Source: Arthrobacter sp. QXT-31 (GTDB lineage: Bacteria > Actinomycetota > Actinomycetes > Actinomycetales > Micrococcaceae). Taken from it: a stretch of 64,000 bases of DNA. This document shows, in pieces, positions 16,782 through 25,680 of this stretch. Made by a program: the position numbers and the translations under genes. How positions within the stretch are numbered: the stretch's first letter is position 1; every line of letters begins with the position of its first letter. The notes under the pieces were generated by a model, which saw only the letters and a program-made list of their open reading frames with translations, did not search any database and was not told the DNA's origin. The DNA lies in the NCBI RefSeq assembly GCF_001969265.1, contig NZ_CP019304.1, positions 2,976,001 through 3,040,000 of the forward strand. The letters are read 5' to 3'.

Positions 16782-18872
16782 ATGAACAACACTCGCCACG
16801 CCGCCCGCCCGCTCACCCTCGGCCGGAACGGCCGCACGCCGCGGACACTCCGCAACCGGCTCGCCTCCGCGCCGATGGAACGCAACTACGGCACCGCCGA
16901 CGGTCACATCACCGAGCAGTACATCGACTACCTCGTCACCCGGGCCAGGGCCGGCCTGGGGCTGGTCACGACTGAAGCCACGTACGTCCGGGCCGACGGC
17001 AAAGGCCGCACACACCAGCTGGGCCTGCACACCGACGCGGTGATTCCCGGGCTGCGCCGTCTCACCGGTGCGCTGCACGCGGAAGGTGCGCTGGCCGCCG
17101 TCGAACTTAACCACGGCGGCCGGACCGCCCAAACAGCGGTGTCCGGGCACAAAAACGTGGCGCCGTCCCCGGTGCCGTGCGAGGTGGCCGGAGGGGAGGT
17201 TCCCCGGGAGCTGACCACCAGCGAATGCCATGAGCTGGTGGCCTCTTACGCCGCGGCCGCCCGCCGGGCGGTGGCCGCGGGCTTCGACGTCATCAACATC
17301 CACGGCGCCCACGGCTACCTGATCCACCAGTTCATGTCGCCGATCTCCAACCACCGCACCGACGAGTTTGCCGCGCCCGAGCACTTCCTCAACCTGGTCA
17401 TCGACGCCGTCCGCGATGCCGCGCCGGATGCCATCATCGGCATGCGGGTCTCCGTCCTGGAGGGCCCGGCGGACGGCATCAGCGCAGAGTTCCAGGTAGC
17501 CATCATGGCCAAGGCGCACCTGGAGCAGCTGGACTTCCTGGACCTGTCCGCCGGCAGCTACGACGCCGGCGAATGGATCGTGCAGCCCGGTGAATGGGAG
17601 CCCGGGCTGCTGCGCGACTACGCAGCGGCCTATCGCCGGTTCGGGCTTCCCCTCGGCATGGCCGGGCGGCTGAACACTCCGGCCGTCATCGAGGAGGTCC
17701 TCGGCGATGGCGTCTGTGACTTCGTCAGCCTGGCCCGGGCCATACACGCCGACCCCGGCTTTGCAGGCGGCGTCCTGCGGGGTGAGGTTTACCGTCCCTG
17801 CATCGCCTGCAACGTCTGCATCGACACCCTCGGCCAGGGGCAGGTTACCTGCACCGTCAACCCTGCCGTCGGGCGCTCGCGGGTGCCGCTTCCCACGCCG
17901 GCCGTGCGTCCGGGAGCCCGGATCACCGTGGTGGGTGCCGGACCGGCGGGACTTACGGCCGCCCGGGAACTTGCCCTGGCAGGTGCGCGGGTCACCGTGT
18001 TCGACGACGGCGCCCGGCCGGGCGGGCAGTTCGCCCTTGCGGAACAGATGAAATCGACGCCGGATTTCCACCGGTTCACCGACTGGGCCGCCGCCGAGAA
18101 TGACCGGCTGGGTATCGAGCTGCGGCTGGGCTGCCGTATCAATACCCGCGACGCAGGGGCGCTGGCCCGGGAAACCGGAGCCGACGCCGTCGTCCTGGCC
18201 ACAGGCGGGACCCGTCCCGGGGCAGACTTTCCGGGCGCCGACCTGCCGGGAGTTATGGACGTGCGGGACTGGCTGGCGGACCATCCGGAAGTGAATGAGT
18301 CAGGCGATGTTCCGGAAGCTGTGACCATCTGGGGCGCCGACTCCGTGGCCATGAGCCTGGCGGATACCCTCGCGGACCGCGGCACCGCGGTGCTGCTGGT
18401 GGGGCCGCAACACGTCCTGGCACCGGAATCCGGACGGCGGGCGAAGATCCTTGCCGTTCCACGGCTCGAACAGAATCCCCGGGTCCGGATCCGGCTGGGT
18501 GCCACGATCGAGGAATACGACGGCGGCCGGATCCGGATCTCGGGACCGGCACGGGACGGGTCCGGAGCCGACGAGTGGCTGGACGCGCCGGGAAGCCTCC
18601 TGGTGTCCCGCTCGGTGCTGCCGCTGGACGCTTCCATCCCGGTGGCTGACCGCGAGGCGGACCTGACCCGGGCTGCCGGCGTGCCGGTGGTGTTCGCCGG
18701 AACCGTGGCGGACCCGGCCCCTGCCATTGCGTCCAACGCCGTGAAGAGCGGCCATGACGCCGCGCAGCGCATCGCCGCAGCCCTCGCCGCCGAAGCCGCG
18801 GGCGGTGCAGAACCTGACCGTCCCGGCATTCCCACAGACAGCGAACTCAGCATGAACGGAGCAGCATCATGA
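16782..18872 (+). CDS. Old-yellow-enzyme family Fe-S flavoprotein reductase (2,4-dienoyl-CoA/2-enoate reductase, TMADH-like)
   Basis: 696 residues. An N-terminal FMN TIM barrel (about 1-330, with HGAHGYLIHQF around the substrate site) is followed by a 4Fe-4S Cys cluster at C340, C343, C346 and C357, and then an FAD/NAD(P) module with GAGPAG at 385-390. The CX2CX2C spacing matches trimethylamine dehydrogenase more than FadH (CX2CX3C). Such enzymes reduce activated C=C bonds or dehydrogenate amines; in this operon reduction of an enoate or enone ring intermediate is more likely. It starts 3 nt after the Gfo/Idh/MocA gene and overlaps the next gene by ATGA. Confidence 0.88.
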   Translation: MNNTRHAARPLTLGRNGRTPRTLRNRLASAPMERNYGTADGHITEQYIDYLVTRARAGLGLVTTEATYVRADGKGRTHQLGLHTDAVIPGLRRLTGALHAEGALAAVELNHGGRTAQTAVSGHKNVAPSPVPCEVAGGEVPRELTTSECHELVASYAAAARRAVAAGFDVINIHGAHGYLIHQFMSPISNHRTDEFAAPEHFLNLVIDAVRDAAPDAIIGMRVSVLEGPADGISAEFQVAIMAKAHLEQLDFLDLSAGSYDAGEWIVQPGEWEPGLLRDYAAAYRRFGLPLGMAGRLNTPAVIEEVLGDGVCDFVSLARAIHADPGFAGGVLRGEVYRPCIACNVCIDTLGQGQVTCTVNPAVGRSRVPLPTPAVRPGARITVVGAGPAGLTAARELALAGARVTVFDDGARPGGQFALAEQMKSTPDFHRFTDWAAAENDRLGIELRLGCRINTRDAGALARETGADAVVLATGGTRPGADFPGADLPGVMDVRDWLADHPEVNESGDVPEAVTIWGADSVAMSLADTLADRGTAVLLVGPQHVLAPESGRRAKILAVPRLEQNPRVRIRLGATIEEYDGGRIRISGPARDGSGADEWLDAPGSLLVSRSVLPLDASIPVADREADLTRAAGVPVVFAGTVADPAPAIASNAVKSGHDAAQRIAAALAAEAAGGAEPDRPGIPTDSELSMNGAAS

Positions 18873-19732
18873 GCGCACCTGGCCGCCTGCTGGGCCTGGC
18901 CCAGCTCTCCCTCCTCAACACCGCCCCGCCGCAGCTCGTGGCCATCGCCGCAGAGGCCGGCTTCGACTTCATCGGCGCCCGCGTCCGCGCCGTCACGCCC
19001 ACCGAGCGGCCCTACGACCTGCAGCCGGGATCGCCGATGCTGAAGGAGACGCTGGCCCGGATGGCCGACACCGGGGTCACCGTCCGCGACATCGAGTTCC
19101 TGCTGCTGGACGGCACCGACCAGCGTGGCTCGTGGCTGGCGATGATGGAAGCCGGGCAGGCGCTCGGTGCCGCGTCCCTGACCGTGGCCGCGTCAGACCC
19201 GGACACCGCCCGCCTGGCGGACACGCTGGCCCAGATGGCGGAGGACGGCCGGAACCACGGAATCGTGCCCACCCTCGAGCCGATCTCTTATCAGGCGGTG
19301 AACTCGATCCCCGCCGCTGTGGTCCTTGCCCGCGCCGCCGGCTGCAGCATTGTGGTGGACGCGCTGCACCTGAACCGCTTCGGTGCGGTCCCGGGCTCGC
19401 AGCAATGGCAGGACCTTGAAGAGAACCTGGATCTGGTGCCGCTGCTGCAGCTGTGCGACGGACCGGCACAGGGTCCGGCCGACCGTGCGGCGCTGGTGGC
19501 GGAATCGCGCTCGGAACGCGGTGTGCCCGGCGAAGGCGGCTTTGACCTCGCCGCCCTGGTGCACCTCTTTCCCGCGGACGTCCCGGTGAGTGTCGAGGCG
19601 CCGTCTGACAGCACGGTGGCACGGCTGGGGGAGCTGGGCTGGGCGCGGCGGCTGAGGGAAGCGGCGCTCGCCGTCCTCGCGCCGGTGTCTACAGAGAGAG
19701 CGTCAGCAGCAGCGAAAGCGGTAAAAGCATGA
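18869..19732 (+). CDS. TIM-barrel sugar phosphate isomerase/epimerase family protein (xylose isomerase-like)
   Basis: 287 residues of the AP-endonuclease-2 fold. Four candidate metal ligands can be followed along the barrel: Glu in PTLEPIS, Asp in VVDALHLNR, Gln in LLQLCDG, and Glu in VSVEAPS. The same E-D-Q-E set occurs in isomerases, epimerases and in 3-dehydroshikimate dehydratases of this fold. In a ring-oxidising operon either epimerisation or dehydration of a keto-cyclitol is possible. It overlaps both flanking genes by ATGA. The C-terminal tail is Ala/Lys-rich and probably disordered. Confidence 0.82.
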   Translation: MSAPGRLLGLAQLSLLNTAPPQLVAIAAEAGFDFIGARVRAVTPTERPYDLQPGSPMLKETLARMADTGVTVRDIEFLLLDGTDQRGSWLAMMEAGQALGAASLTVAASDPDTARLADTLAQMAEDGRNHGIVPTLEPISYQAVNSIPAAVVLARAAGCSIVVDALHLNRFGAVPGSQQWQDLEENLDLVPLLQLCDGPAQGPADRAALVAESRSERGVPGEGGFDLAALVHLFPADVPVSVEAPSDSTVARLGELGWARRLREAALAVLAPVSTERASAAAKAVKA

Positions 19733-20592
19733 GGGAAACAGCAGCAGAAGCAACCGCAACCACGGCGGAAACAGGAACGACGGCGGAACTGGCACCCGGC
19801 GTCGTCATTCCGCTCATAGGACTGGGCACCTGGCCCATGACCGGCGAAGACGCGGCCAGTGCCGTGGACCGCGCCATCGCCAACGGATACCGGCACATCG
19901 ATACCGCGGAGAATTACGGCAACGAGGAGGCCGTGGGGGAGGGGATCCGCCGCAGCGGCATTGACCGCGGGGACCTGTTCCTCACCACCAAGTTCAACCG
20001 GCACTGGCACAGCAAGGCCGGTGTGCGCGAGGCCTTCGGTGCAGCAGCCCGGCGGATCGGCACCGAGTACCTGGACCTCTTCCTCATCCACTGGCCGAAT
20101 CCTGCCCAGGGCCGGTTTGTCGAAGCGGCGGAAGGGCTCACCCGGCTTGCAGAGGAGGGACTGATCCGGTGCTGGGGCGTATCCAACTTCAAGCCTGCCC
20201 ACCTTCGGGAGCTGCAGGCGGCAGGCCTGGACGTTCCGCTCAACCAGGTGCAGGTTGATCCTGAACACCAGCAGTCGGATCAACTGGCCTTCCATGCGGA
20301 GCATGGCATTGCGACCGCCGCCTACAGCCCGCTGGGCCGCGGCGGCGGATTCCTTTCCGACCCTGCCGTCATGGGCCCGGCCGGGGAATATGGCAAGACG
20401 CCGGCGCAGGTGGTGCTCCGCTGGCAGGTCCAGTCCGGCAGGGTGGCCATCCCCAAATCCGCCGACGACGGGCGGCAGCGCGAAAACCTCGACGTCTTCG
20501 GCTTTGCCCTCACCACCCCGGAAATGGCAGCCATCGACGCCCTGAACACCGGAGCGCCGCCGCGGCTGGACTCAGACGAATTCGGACACTGA
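19729..20592 (+). CDS. Aldo/keto reductase
   Basis: 287 residues. The AKR catalytic tetrad is visible as Asp and Tyr in HIDTAENYGNE, Lys in TTKFN and His in FLIHWPNP. The NADP-binding region (IPKSADDGRQRENLDVF) is near the C-terminus. The sequence type is that of 2,5-diketo-gluconate reductase-like AKRs. The first 25 residues are Ala/Thr-rich and unlike the family, so translation could begin later, but the ATG overlaps the upstream stop (ATGA), supporting the start given. It probably reduces a carbonyl intermediate produced by the other enzymes of the operon. Confidence 0.88.
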   Translation: MRETAAEATATTAETGTTAELAPGVVIPLIGLGTWPMTGEDAASAVDRAIANGYRHIDTAENYGNEEAVGEGIRRSGIDRGDLFLTTKFNRHWHSKAGVREAFGAAARRIGTEYLDLFLIHWPNPAQGRFVEAAEGLTRLAEEGLIRCWGVSNFKPAHLRELQAAGLDVPLNQVQVDPEHQQSDQLAFHAEHGIATAAYSPLGRGGGFLSDPAVMGPAGEYGKTPAQVVLRWQVQSGRVAIPKSADDGRQRENLDVFGFALTTPEMAAIDALNTGAPPRLDSDEFGH

Positions 20593-20612
20593 AAGTACCA
20601 CTGGAGTAAAAG

Positions 20613-22403
20613 ATGACTTCCCCGATTGATGCAACAACCCTTTCGCTGAGCTGCGACGTGCTGGTGGTGGGCTCCGGCGCGGGCGGACTGGCCGCCGCCG
20701 TGACGGCCGCCTACCACGGGCTAAGGGTTGTGGTGGTGGAAAAGGCGGACGTGTGCGGCGGTGCCACGGCGTGGTCAGGCGGCTGGGCTTGGGCGCCCGG
20801 CAATCCGTTGGCCAAGGCCGCCGGCGTTAGCGAGGACAAGGAGGCGTTCCGGACCTATCTGCGCGGTGTCCTGGGACCCGACTACCAGGCGGACAGGGTG
20901 GACGCATTCCTGGAAGCCGTGCCGCACATGGTGGGCTTCTTTCACGACAAGACGGCGCTGCAGTTCGTTCCCGGCGCCAACATCAACGACATCTACGGCG
21001 GGCTCCCCGGCGCCGGGACCGGTCACCGCTCCGTGGGGCCCAAGCCCCTGAACGCCCGGCGGATCCGGCCGGAGGTACGCGCCAAGCTGCGGCACCAGCT
21101 GTATGAAACCTCGTTCCTGGGAATGGGCATCATGGCAGGGCAGGACCTGGGCAAGTTCCTGTCCGCTTCCCGGGGCAATCCGCAAGGGATCCTCCATGCG
21201 GGCCGGCGTTTTGGCCTGCACCTCGTGGATCTGCTGACGCACCGGCGCAACATGCAGCTGGTCAACGGCACGGCACTCACCGGCAGGCTGCTGCAGTCGG
21301 CGGACCAGCTCGGTGTCGACATCCGCGTCTCCACGCCTGCCCGCCGCCTCCTGACCGACGCGGCAGGCAAAGTGGCGGGCGCCGTCGTCGAAACTCCAGA
21401 AGGGGAGTTGCGGATCAACGCCTCACGTGGAGTTGTCCTGGCCGCCGGAGGCTTCCCGCGCGACGTAGAGCGCCGGAAGGCGCTGTTCCCGCACGCGCCT
21501 TCCGGGCACGAACACTGGACCTTGGCCCCTGCGGAGGCCAACGGCGACGGAATCAGCCTGGGCCAGTCGGTGGGTGCCCGATTCAGGACCGACGTGAAAT
21601 CCGCCGCTGCGTGGTGCCCGGTGTCGCTGGTGCCGTACCGCAGCGGCCGGACCGGCACGTTCCCGCACATCATGGACCGCGCCAAGCCTGGCAGCATCGG
21701 CGTCCTGCGCAACGGGAAGCGGTTCGTCAATGAGGCCAACGGGTACTACGACTACGTGGCGGCAATGCTCGAGGCCACGCCGGCGGGGGAGCAGGCGGAG
21801 GCCTGGCAGATCGCCGATGCCCGCTTTGTGCGGCGCTTCCCGCTGGGCATGGCCAAGCCGCTGCCCGTGCCGCTCTTCCCCTATCTGCGCTCCGGCTACC
21901 TCAGGAAGGGCCGCACCATCGAGGAACTGGCCGCAAAATGCGGCATCGATCCTGCCGGATTGAAAGAGACGGTGGAGCGGTTCAACCGCCATGCGGCCCT
22001 TGGCGAGGACCCGGACTTTGGCCGGGGTGCCACGGCGTTCAACCGGTACGGCGGCGATGCTGCGGTGAAGCCGAACCCCTCGCTCGGCCCCATCGGGAAG
22101 GGCCCGTTCTACGCCGTGCGCATCGTGCCCGGGAGCTTCGGCACCTTCGCCGGCCTGGATGTGGACGGCCGCTCCCGCGCCCTGGACGACGACGGCCGGC
22201 CGGTCCCGGGCCTGTACGTCGCCGGCAGCGACCAGGCCAGCGTGATGGGCGGGCACTATCCGGCCGGCGGCATCAACCTGGGGCCGGCGCTCGCGTTCGG
22301 GTATGTTGCAGGCCGCGATCTGGCTGGCGTGGTGGAGTACGAGGACGACGGGACCAGACCCGCGGAGGCAGTCGCCGAGGCGGATGCTCTCCAGACCCAT
22401 TGA
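20613..22403 (+). CDS. FAD-binding dehydrogenase, KstD/fumarate reductase superfamily
   Basis: 596 residues. The FAD motif GSGAGG is at 20-25. GGATAWSGGWAWAPGN is typical of 3-ketosteroid dehydrogenase-like proteins. The C-terminal FAD segment GLYVAGSDQASVMGGHYPAGGINLGPALAFG matches the KstD family. It is the last gene of the operon, 20 nt after the aldo/keto reductase. It is homologous in type to the product of 6648-8312 but longer, so the two may act on related intermediates. True steroid substrates are unlikely, as no other steroid genes are present. Its stop codon overlaps the -35 box of the ArsR promoter. Confidence 0.87.
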   Translation: MTSPIDATTLSLSCDVLVVGSGAGGLAAAVTAAYHGLRVVVVEKADVCGGATAWSGGWAWAPGNPLAKAAGVSEDKEAFRTYLRGVLGPDYQADRVDAFLEAVPHMVGFFHDKTALQFVPGANINDIYGGLPGAGTGHRSVGPKPLNARRIRPEVRAKLRHQLYETSFLGMGIMAGQDLGKFLSASRGNPQGILHAGRRFGLHLVDLLTHRRNMQLVNGTALTGRLLQSADQLGVDIRVSTPARRLLTDAAGKVAGAVVETPEGELRINASRGVVLAAGGFPRDVERRKALFPHAPSGHEHWTLAPAEANGDGISLGQSVGARFRTDVKSAAAWCPVSLVPYRSGRTGTFPHIMDRAKPGSIGVLRNGKRFVNEANGYYDYVAAMLEATPAGEQAEAWQIADARFVRRFPLGMAKPLPVPLFPYLRSGYLRKGRTIEELAAKCGIDPAGLKETVERFNRHAALGEDPDFGRGATAFNRYGGDAAVKPNPSLGPIGKGPFYAVRIVPGSFGTFAGLDVDGRSRALDDDGRPVPGLYVAGSDQASVMGGHYPAGGINLGPALAFGYVAGRDLAGVVEYEDDGTRPAEAVAEADALQTH

Positions 22404-22428
22404 CACCCGCGGCGGGCGGCCATATCCT
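22400..22428 (+). promoter_or_regulatory. Sigma-70-type promoter of the ArsR gene
   Basis: A perfect -35 (TTGACA, 22400-22405), a 17-bp spacer and a -10 TATCCT (22423-22428). Transcription should start within a few bases of the ATG at 22437, which gives a leaderless mRNA. The -35 overlaps the stop codon of the previous gene. Confidence 0.75.
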
Positions 22429-22446
22429 ACAACCAAATGGTTGTAG
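22427..22446. promoter_or_regulatory. ArsR operator overlapping the start codon
   Basis: CTACAACCA-AA-TGGTTGTAG is a perfect 9-bp-arm palindrome that covers the end of the -10, the likely transcription start and the first codons of the ArsR gene. Bound repressor would block its own promoter. Confidence 0.8.
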
Positions 22447-22790
22447 ATCAGCTTAGTGATGCCGAACTTGACCGCCTTTTTCAGGCGCTCGCGGACACCA
22501 CCCGGCGGGACATCATGCGCCGGGTGACGGTGGGTGACTACTCGGTGACCGGTCTGGCGGCCCTCTACGCCATGAGTTTTGCCGCCGTTCAAAAGCATGT
22601 GGCGGTGTTGGAACGCGCGTCCCTCGTCACGAAGGAAAAGCGCGGAAGGGAGCAGATCGTGCGGGGCAACCACGATGGCCTGGAGAAAGCCCGCCGCCTG
22701 CTTGACGAGTACGAGGCGATCTGGCGGCAGCGCGTCGCCCGGATCGCAGACATCCTCACTGAAGAAGCGGGCATCCGCACTGAAGAATAG
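22437..22790 (+). CDS. ArsR-family (AHSA1-linked) transcriptional repressor
   Basis: 117 residues with a winged helix-turn-helix (LFQALADTTRRDIMRRV, then GLAALYAMSFAAVQKHVAVLERA). No Cys is present, so it is not a metal sensor; it belongs to the ArsR group that is paired with AHSA1/SRPBCC proteins. The start codon lies inside a perfect palindrome and about 9 nt downstream of a -10 box, with no Shine-Dalgarno, so the mRNA is probably leaderless. It lies 13 nt upstream of the SRPBCC gene in a two-gene autoregulated operon. The ligand is unknown. Confidence 0.9.
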   Translation: MVVDQLSDAELDRLFQALADTTRRDIMRRVTVGDYSVTGLAALYAMSFAAVQKHVAVLERASLVTKEKRGREQIVRGNHDGLEKARRLLDEYEAIWRQRVARIADILTEEAGIRTEE

Positions 22791-22803
22791 GAAGGGTCCG
22801 GCA

Positions 22804-23301
22804 ATGACGGTTATCAGCACCAGCAAGAATCCCGAGGAACTCAGTTTCACCCTCGTGGCAGAGTTCGACGCCGATGTGAAGCGCGTCTGGCAGATCTGGG
22901 AAGACCCGCGGAAGCTCGAGCGCTGGTGGGGCCCGCCCACCTACCCCGCCACATTCAGCCGCTACGAATTCACTCCCGGCGGAGAGGCCTCCTATTACAT
23001 GACCGGCCCGGAAGGCGAGAAGCCCCACGGCTGGTGGCGCATCACCGACATCCAGGCACCGCACCGGCTCGAATTCGACGACGGGTTTGCCGACGACAAC
23101 GGCGCCCCGGTGGAGGCCATGGGCGCCTCCCACGCCACCGTCACGCTCGAGGATATCGGCGGCCGGACCCGGATGACGGTCCGGTCCGTGTTCGAGTCCG
23201 AAGAGCAGATGAACGAGATGATGGAAATGGGCATGGAGGAAGGCATGAAGGAGGCCGCCGGGCAGATTGATGCCCTCCTGGCCGAGCACTCCGTCGCCTA
23301 G
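22804..23301 (+). CDS. SRPBCC domain protein, AHSA1 family
   Basis: 165 residues of the activator-of-Hsp90-ATPase-1-like START fold. The family motif WEDPRKLERWWGPP starts at about residue 34, and the C-terminal helix contains EMGMEEGMKEAAGQIDALL. The fold binds hydrophobic ligands. In bacteria these proteins are regularly encoded after an ArsR regulator, as here, but their function is mostly unknown. A GGAAGGG sequence lies upstream of the ATG. A strong hairpin terminator follows at 23346-23386. Confidence 0.88.
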   Translation: MTVISTSKNPEELSFTLVAEFDADVKRVWQIWEDPRKLERWWGPPTYPATFSRYEFTPGGEASYYMTGPEGEKPHGWWRITDIQAPHRLEFDDGFADDNGAPVEAMGASHATVTLEDIGGRTRMTVRSVFESEEQMNEMMEMGMEEGMKEAAGQIDALLAEHSVA

Positions 23302-23345
23302 CTGATGCCCTGGCCGGGACGGGCTGCCGGCCAAAGGGCAAAAAG

Positions 23346-23386
23346 CAAGAGGACGACGGCGGGAGGTTCCCGCCGTCGTCCTCTTG
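23346..23386. terminator. GACGACGGCGGGA-family hairpin terminator
   Basis: Perfect 19-bp arms starting CAAGAGGACGACGG, with a 3-nt loop. It is placed between the SRPBCC gene (plus) and a small minus-strand reading frame, so it would work in both directions. Confidence 0.8.
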
Positions 23387-23403
23387 CGTTGGATTGGTGC
23401 TGG

Positions 23404-23586
23404 TTACAGCGCAGCCGTGTTCAGGCTGAGCGTGAAGGTGTTCGGACCGGTGAGGTGGACGGCCACGTCATTCTTGTGGGCGTTCGCCCGGCTCGAAAAA
23501 TCGTGCACCAGCGACTCCAGGGTGTGGTCCACAGCGGAGCGGTCCCAGATCTTGATCGTCATTGATTCAGCGTTGTCAAAGGTCAT
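23404..23586 (-). CDS. Small hypothetical protein (60 aa)
   Basis: A 60-residue frame with no recognised domain. The composition is protein-like and mixed (charged first half, then VAVHLTGPNTFTLSLNTAAL), and no Cys is present. An internal ATG 24 nt in (MTIKIW) is an alternative start; neither has a good ribosome site beyond GAGAG directly before the first ATG. The strong bidirectional hairpin just downstream supports a real transcription unit. Base composition is a little lower in GC than its neighbours. Function unknown. Confidence 0.5.
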   Translation of the reverse strand: MTFDNAESMTIKIWDRSAVDHTLESLVHDFSSRANAHKNDVAVHLTGPNTFTLSLNTAAL

Positions 23587-23855
23587 CTCTCAGTGCTTTC
23601 GTGTCTGGGCAAGGCGCCTATGCGATGCCGCGGAACAGGACAGCCCAGGAACGCTCGGAGGCCTAAGGCAGCTCGACGAGCTCACCGGTTTGGCCTCATT
23701 GCGTCCACCAGGATTTTGTTGTGTTTGAACTTCTCAGCAAGTCCGAATCGGAAAGCGTATTCCTACTCGGTCTCACTCCATGATGCACAGGCGCGGAAGG
23801 GCATTTCAACCGATTTGACCCCGAAGGGCGGGTGAGGTTAGCCACACCCCATTAC

Positions 23856-23919
23856 GCGCGAACGTACACTCGGGGCCCTCAGCAAGCGCTTGCCAAGGGC
23901 CACAAGTGTACGTTCGCGC
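23856..23919. repeat. GCGCGAACG long inverted repeat, copy 1 (also terminator)
   Basis: The outer arms GCGCGAACGTACACT pair perfectly, followed by a less perfect GGGCCCT/AAGGGCC part and a GCAAGCGCTTGC palindrome at the centre. It abuts the stop codon of the biotin carboxylase gene. The right arm differs by one base in 28 from the copy at 29042. Confidence 0.75.
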
Positions 23920-25680
23920 TCAGCCGATGACCGCCAGGACTGACCCGGCGGTGACCACCTCGCCTGCTCCGGCGGCGATGCCGGACAGAATGCCGCCCCG
24001 GTGCGCGGGGACGCTGGTCTCCATCTTCATCGCCTCCAGCACCACCACCGGGTCGCCTTCGGCCACCTCGGTTCCCGGCTCCACGAGCCACTTCACCACG
24101 GTGCCGCTCATGGCGGCGCGGAGCTCGGCAGGGTCGGAGGAACCGCCGTCGGACGGGCCTCCGCCGGCGTGAACAGCCGCAACACCGCCGGGAAGTCCCT
24201 GCCCTGAGCGTGCCCAGCCGTCCAGCAGGTCGGCAGGAAGGCCGACGGCGAGCCGGCGTCCGTCCACGTCCACGGTGATGGTGCGGCGCCGGCCTTCGGG
24301 TCCGGTGGGGCTGAAGTCGGGATCGGCCGGAATGCTGTCCGCGAAGTCGGTCTCGATCCAGCGGGTATGCACATTCAGGGCGGCCTCCGAAACGAAGTCC
24401 GGGGCCTCCACTACGGCCCGGTGGAACGGCAGGACGGTGGCCACCCCGGTGATGCTGAGTTCGGCGAGGGCACGGCGGGCCCGCCGCAGCGCCTGCTGGC
24501 GGTCGGCTCCGGTGACAATCAGCTTGGCCAGCAGCGAGTCGAACTGCGGTGCCACGAAAGAGCCGGAGCGGACTCCGGTGTCCAGCCGGATGCCGGGGCC
24601 GGTGGGTGCGGTGAATCCGGTGACGGTGCCGGGGGAGGGCAGGAAGCCGCGCCCCACGTCCTCGGCGTTGATCCTGAATTCGAAGGCATGGCCACGCGGT
24701 GCGGGATCCTCGGTGAAGCGGAGCCGTTCCCCGGCGGCGATGCGGAACTGTTCCTGGACCAGGTCGATGCCCGTGGTTTCCTCGGTGATGGGGTGTTCCA
24801 CCTGCAGCCGTGTGTTCACCTCAAGGAAGGCGACGGTGCCGTCGGCGGCGACCAGGAACTCCACCGTCCCCGCGCCCGAGTAGCCGGCTTCCCGGCAGAC
24901 TGCCTTGGCGGCGTCGTAAATCCGGGCCCGCTGATCCTCGGTGAGGAACGGCGCCGGGGCCTCCTCCACCAGCTTCTGGTGGCGCCGCTGGAGGGAGCAG
25001 TCCCGGGTTCCGACGACGATGACGTTGCCGTGCGTGTCGGCCAGCACCTGCGCCTCCACGTGGCGGGGCCTGTCCAGGTACCGCTCCACGAAGCATTCAC
25101 CGCGGCCGAACGCGGCCACCGCCTCGCGGACGGCTGAATCGAAGGCCTCCTCGACCTCGTCCATGTTCCGGACCACCTTCAGGCCGCGGCCGCCGCCGCC
25201 GAACGCTGCCTTGATGGCGATCGGGAGCCCGTGCTCTTCGGCGAAGGCGTGCGCCTCCGCGGCGGATCCGACCGGCCCGTCACTGCCAGCCACGAGCGGG
25301 GCGCCGGCGCGGACGGCGATCTCGCGGGCGGTGATCTTGTTGCCGAGCTGGCGGATGGCCTCCGGCGACGGCCCGATCCATGCGAGCCCGGCGTCCAGCA
25401 CCGCCTGCGCAAAATCCGCGTTCTCCGACAGGAAACCGTATCCGGGATGGACCGCATCCGCCCCGGCAGCGGCAGCCGCGCCGAGCAGCTTCCCAATGTT
25501 CAGATAGGTGTCCGCCGGCGAGTTTCCGCCAAGGCTGAAGGCCTCGTCGGCGGCGGCAACGTGCAGGGCGTCCGCGTCGATGTCGGCATACACGGCCACG
25601 GAGGCCAACTGCGCGTCGTCGCACGCCCGGGCGATGCGGACGGCGATTTCACCGCGGTTGGCAATGAGGACCTTGTGCAT
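23920..25680 (-). CDS. Biotin carboxylase with BCCP domain, 5-oxoproline-cluster associated
   Basis: 586 residues. Biotin carboxylase N-domain ([15 protein letters not shown] from residue 6), ATP-grasp domain with the glycine loop FGGGGRGLK, the C-domain with [14 protein letters not shown], and a C-terminal biotinyl domain with EAMKM at 549-553 (biotinylated Lys 552). Acetyl/propionyl-CoA carboxylase alpha subunits have this layout. Here it is the last gene of a PxpA, PxpBC operon, with a 1-nt overlap (TGATG). The PxpC half belongs to the family named biotin-dependent carboxyltransferase, so the two may act together, as biotin carboxylase and allophanate hydrolase do in urea amidolyase. A classical acyl-CoA carboxylase role cannot be excluded. 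Confidence 0.85.
   Translation of the reverse strand: MHKVLIANRGEIAVRIARACDDAQLASVAVYADIDADALHVAAADEAFSLGGNSPADTYLNIGKLLGAAAAAGADAVHPGYGFLSENADFAQAVLDAGLAWIGPSPEAIRQLGNKITAREIAVRAGAPLVAGSDGPVGSAAEAHAFAEEHGLPIAIKAAFGGGGRGLKVVRNMDEVEEAFDSAVREAVAAFGRGECFVERYLDRPRHVEAQVLADTHGNVIVVGTRDCSLQRRHQKLVEEAPAPFLTEDQRARIYDAAKAVCREAGYSGAGTVEFLVAADGTVAFLEVNTRLQVEHPITEETTGIDLVQEQFRIAAGERLRFTEDPAPRGHAFEFRINAEDVGRGFLPSPGTVTGFTAPTGPGIRLDTGVRSGSFVAPQFDSLLAKLIVTGADRQQALRRARRALAELSITGVATVLPFHRAVVEAPDFVSEAALNVHTRWIETDFADSIPADPDFSPTGPEGRRRTITVDVDGRRLAVGLPADLLDGWARSGQGLPGGVAAVHAGGGPSDGGSSDPAELRAAMSGTVVKWLVEPGTEVAEGDPVVVLEAMKMETSVPAHRGGILSGIAAGAGEVVTAGSVLAVIG

Noticed and set aside
20613..23301. True 3-ketosteroid degradation
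   Set aside because: The FAD enzymes are KstD-like, but no KshA/B, HsaC or Mce-type steroid genes are seen, so a steroid substrate is unlikely.
23593..23835. 80-codon plus-strand frame
   Set aside because: No ribosome site, no hydrophobic or family pattern, and a lower-GC non-coding look; the small minus-strand frame next to it is more credible.
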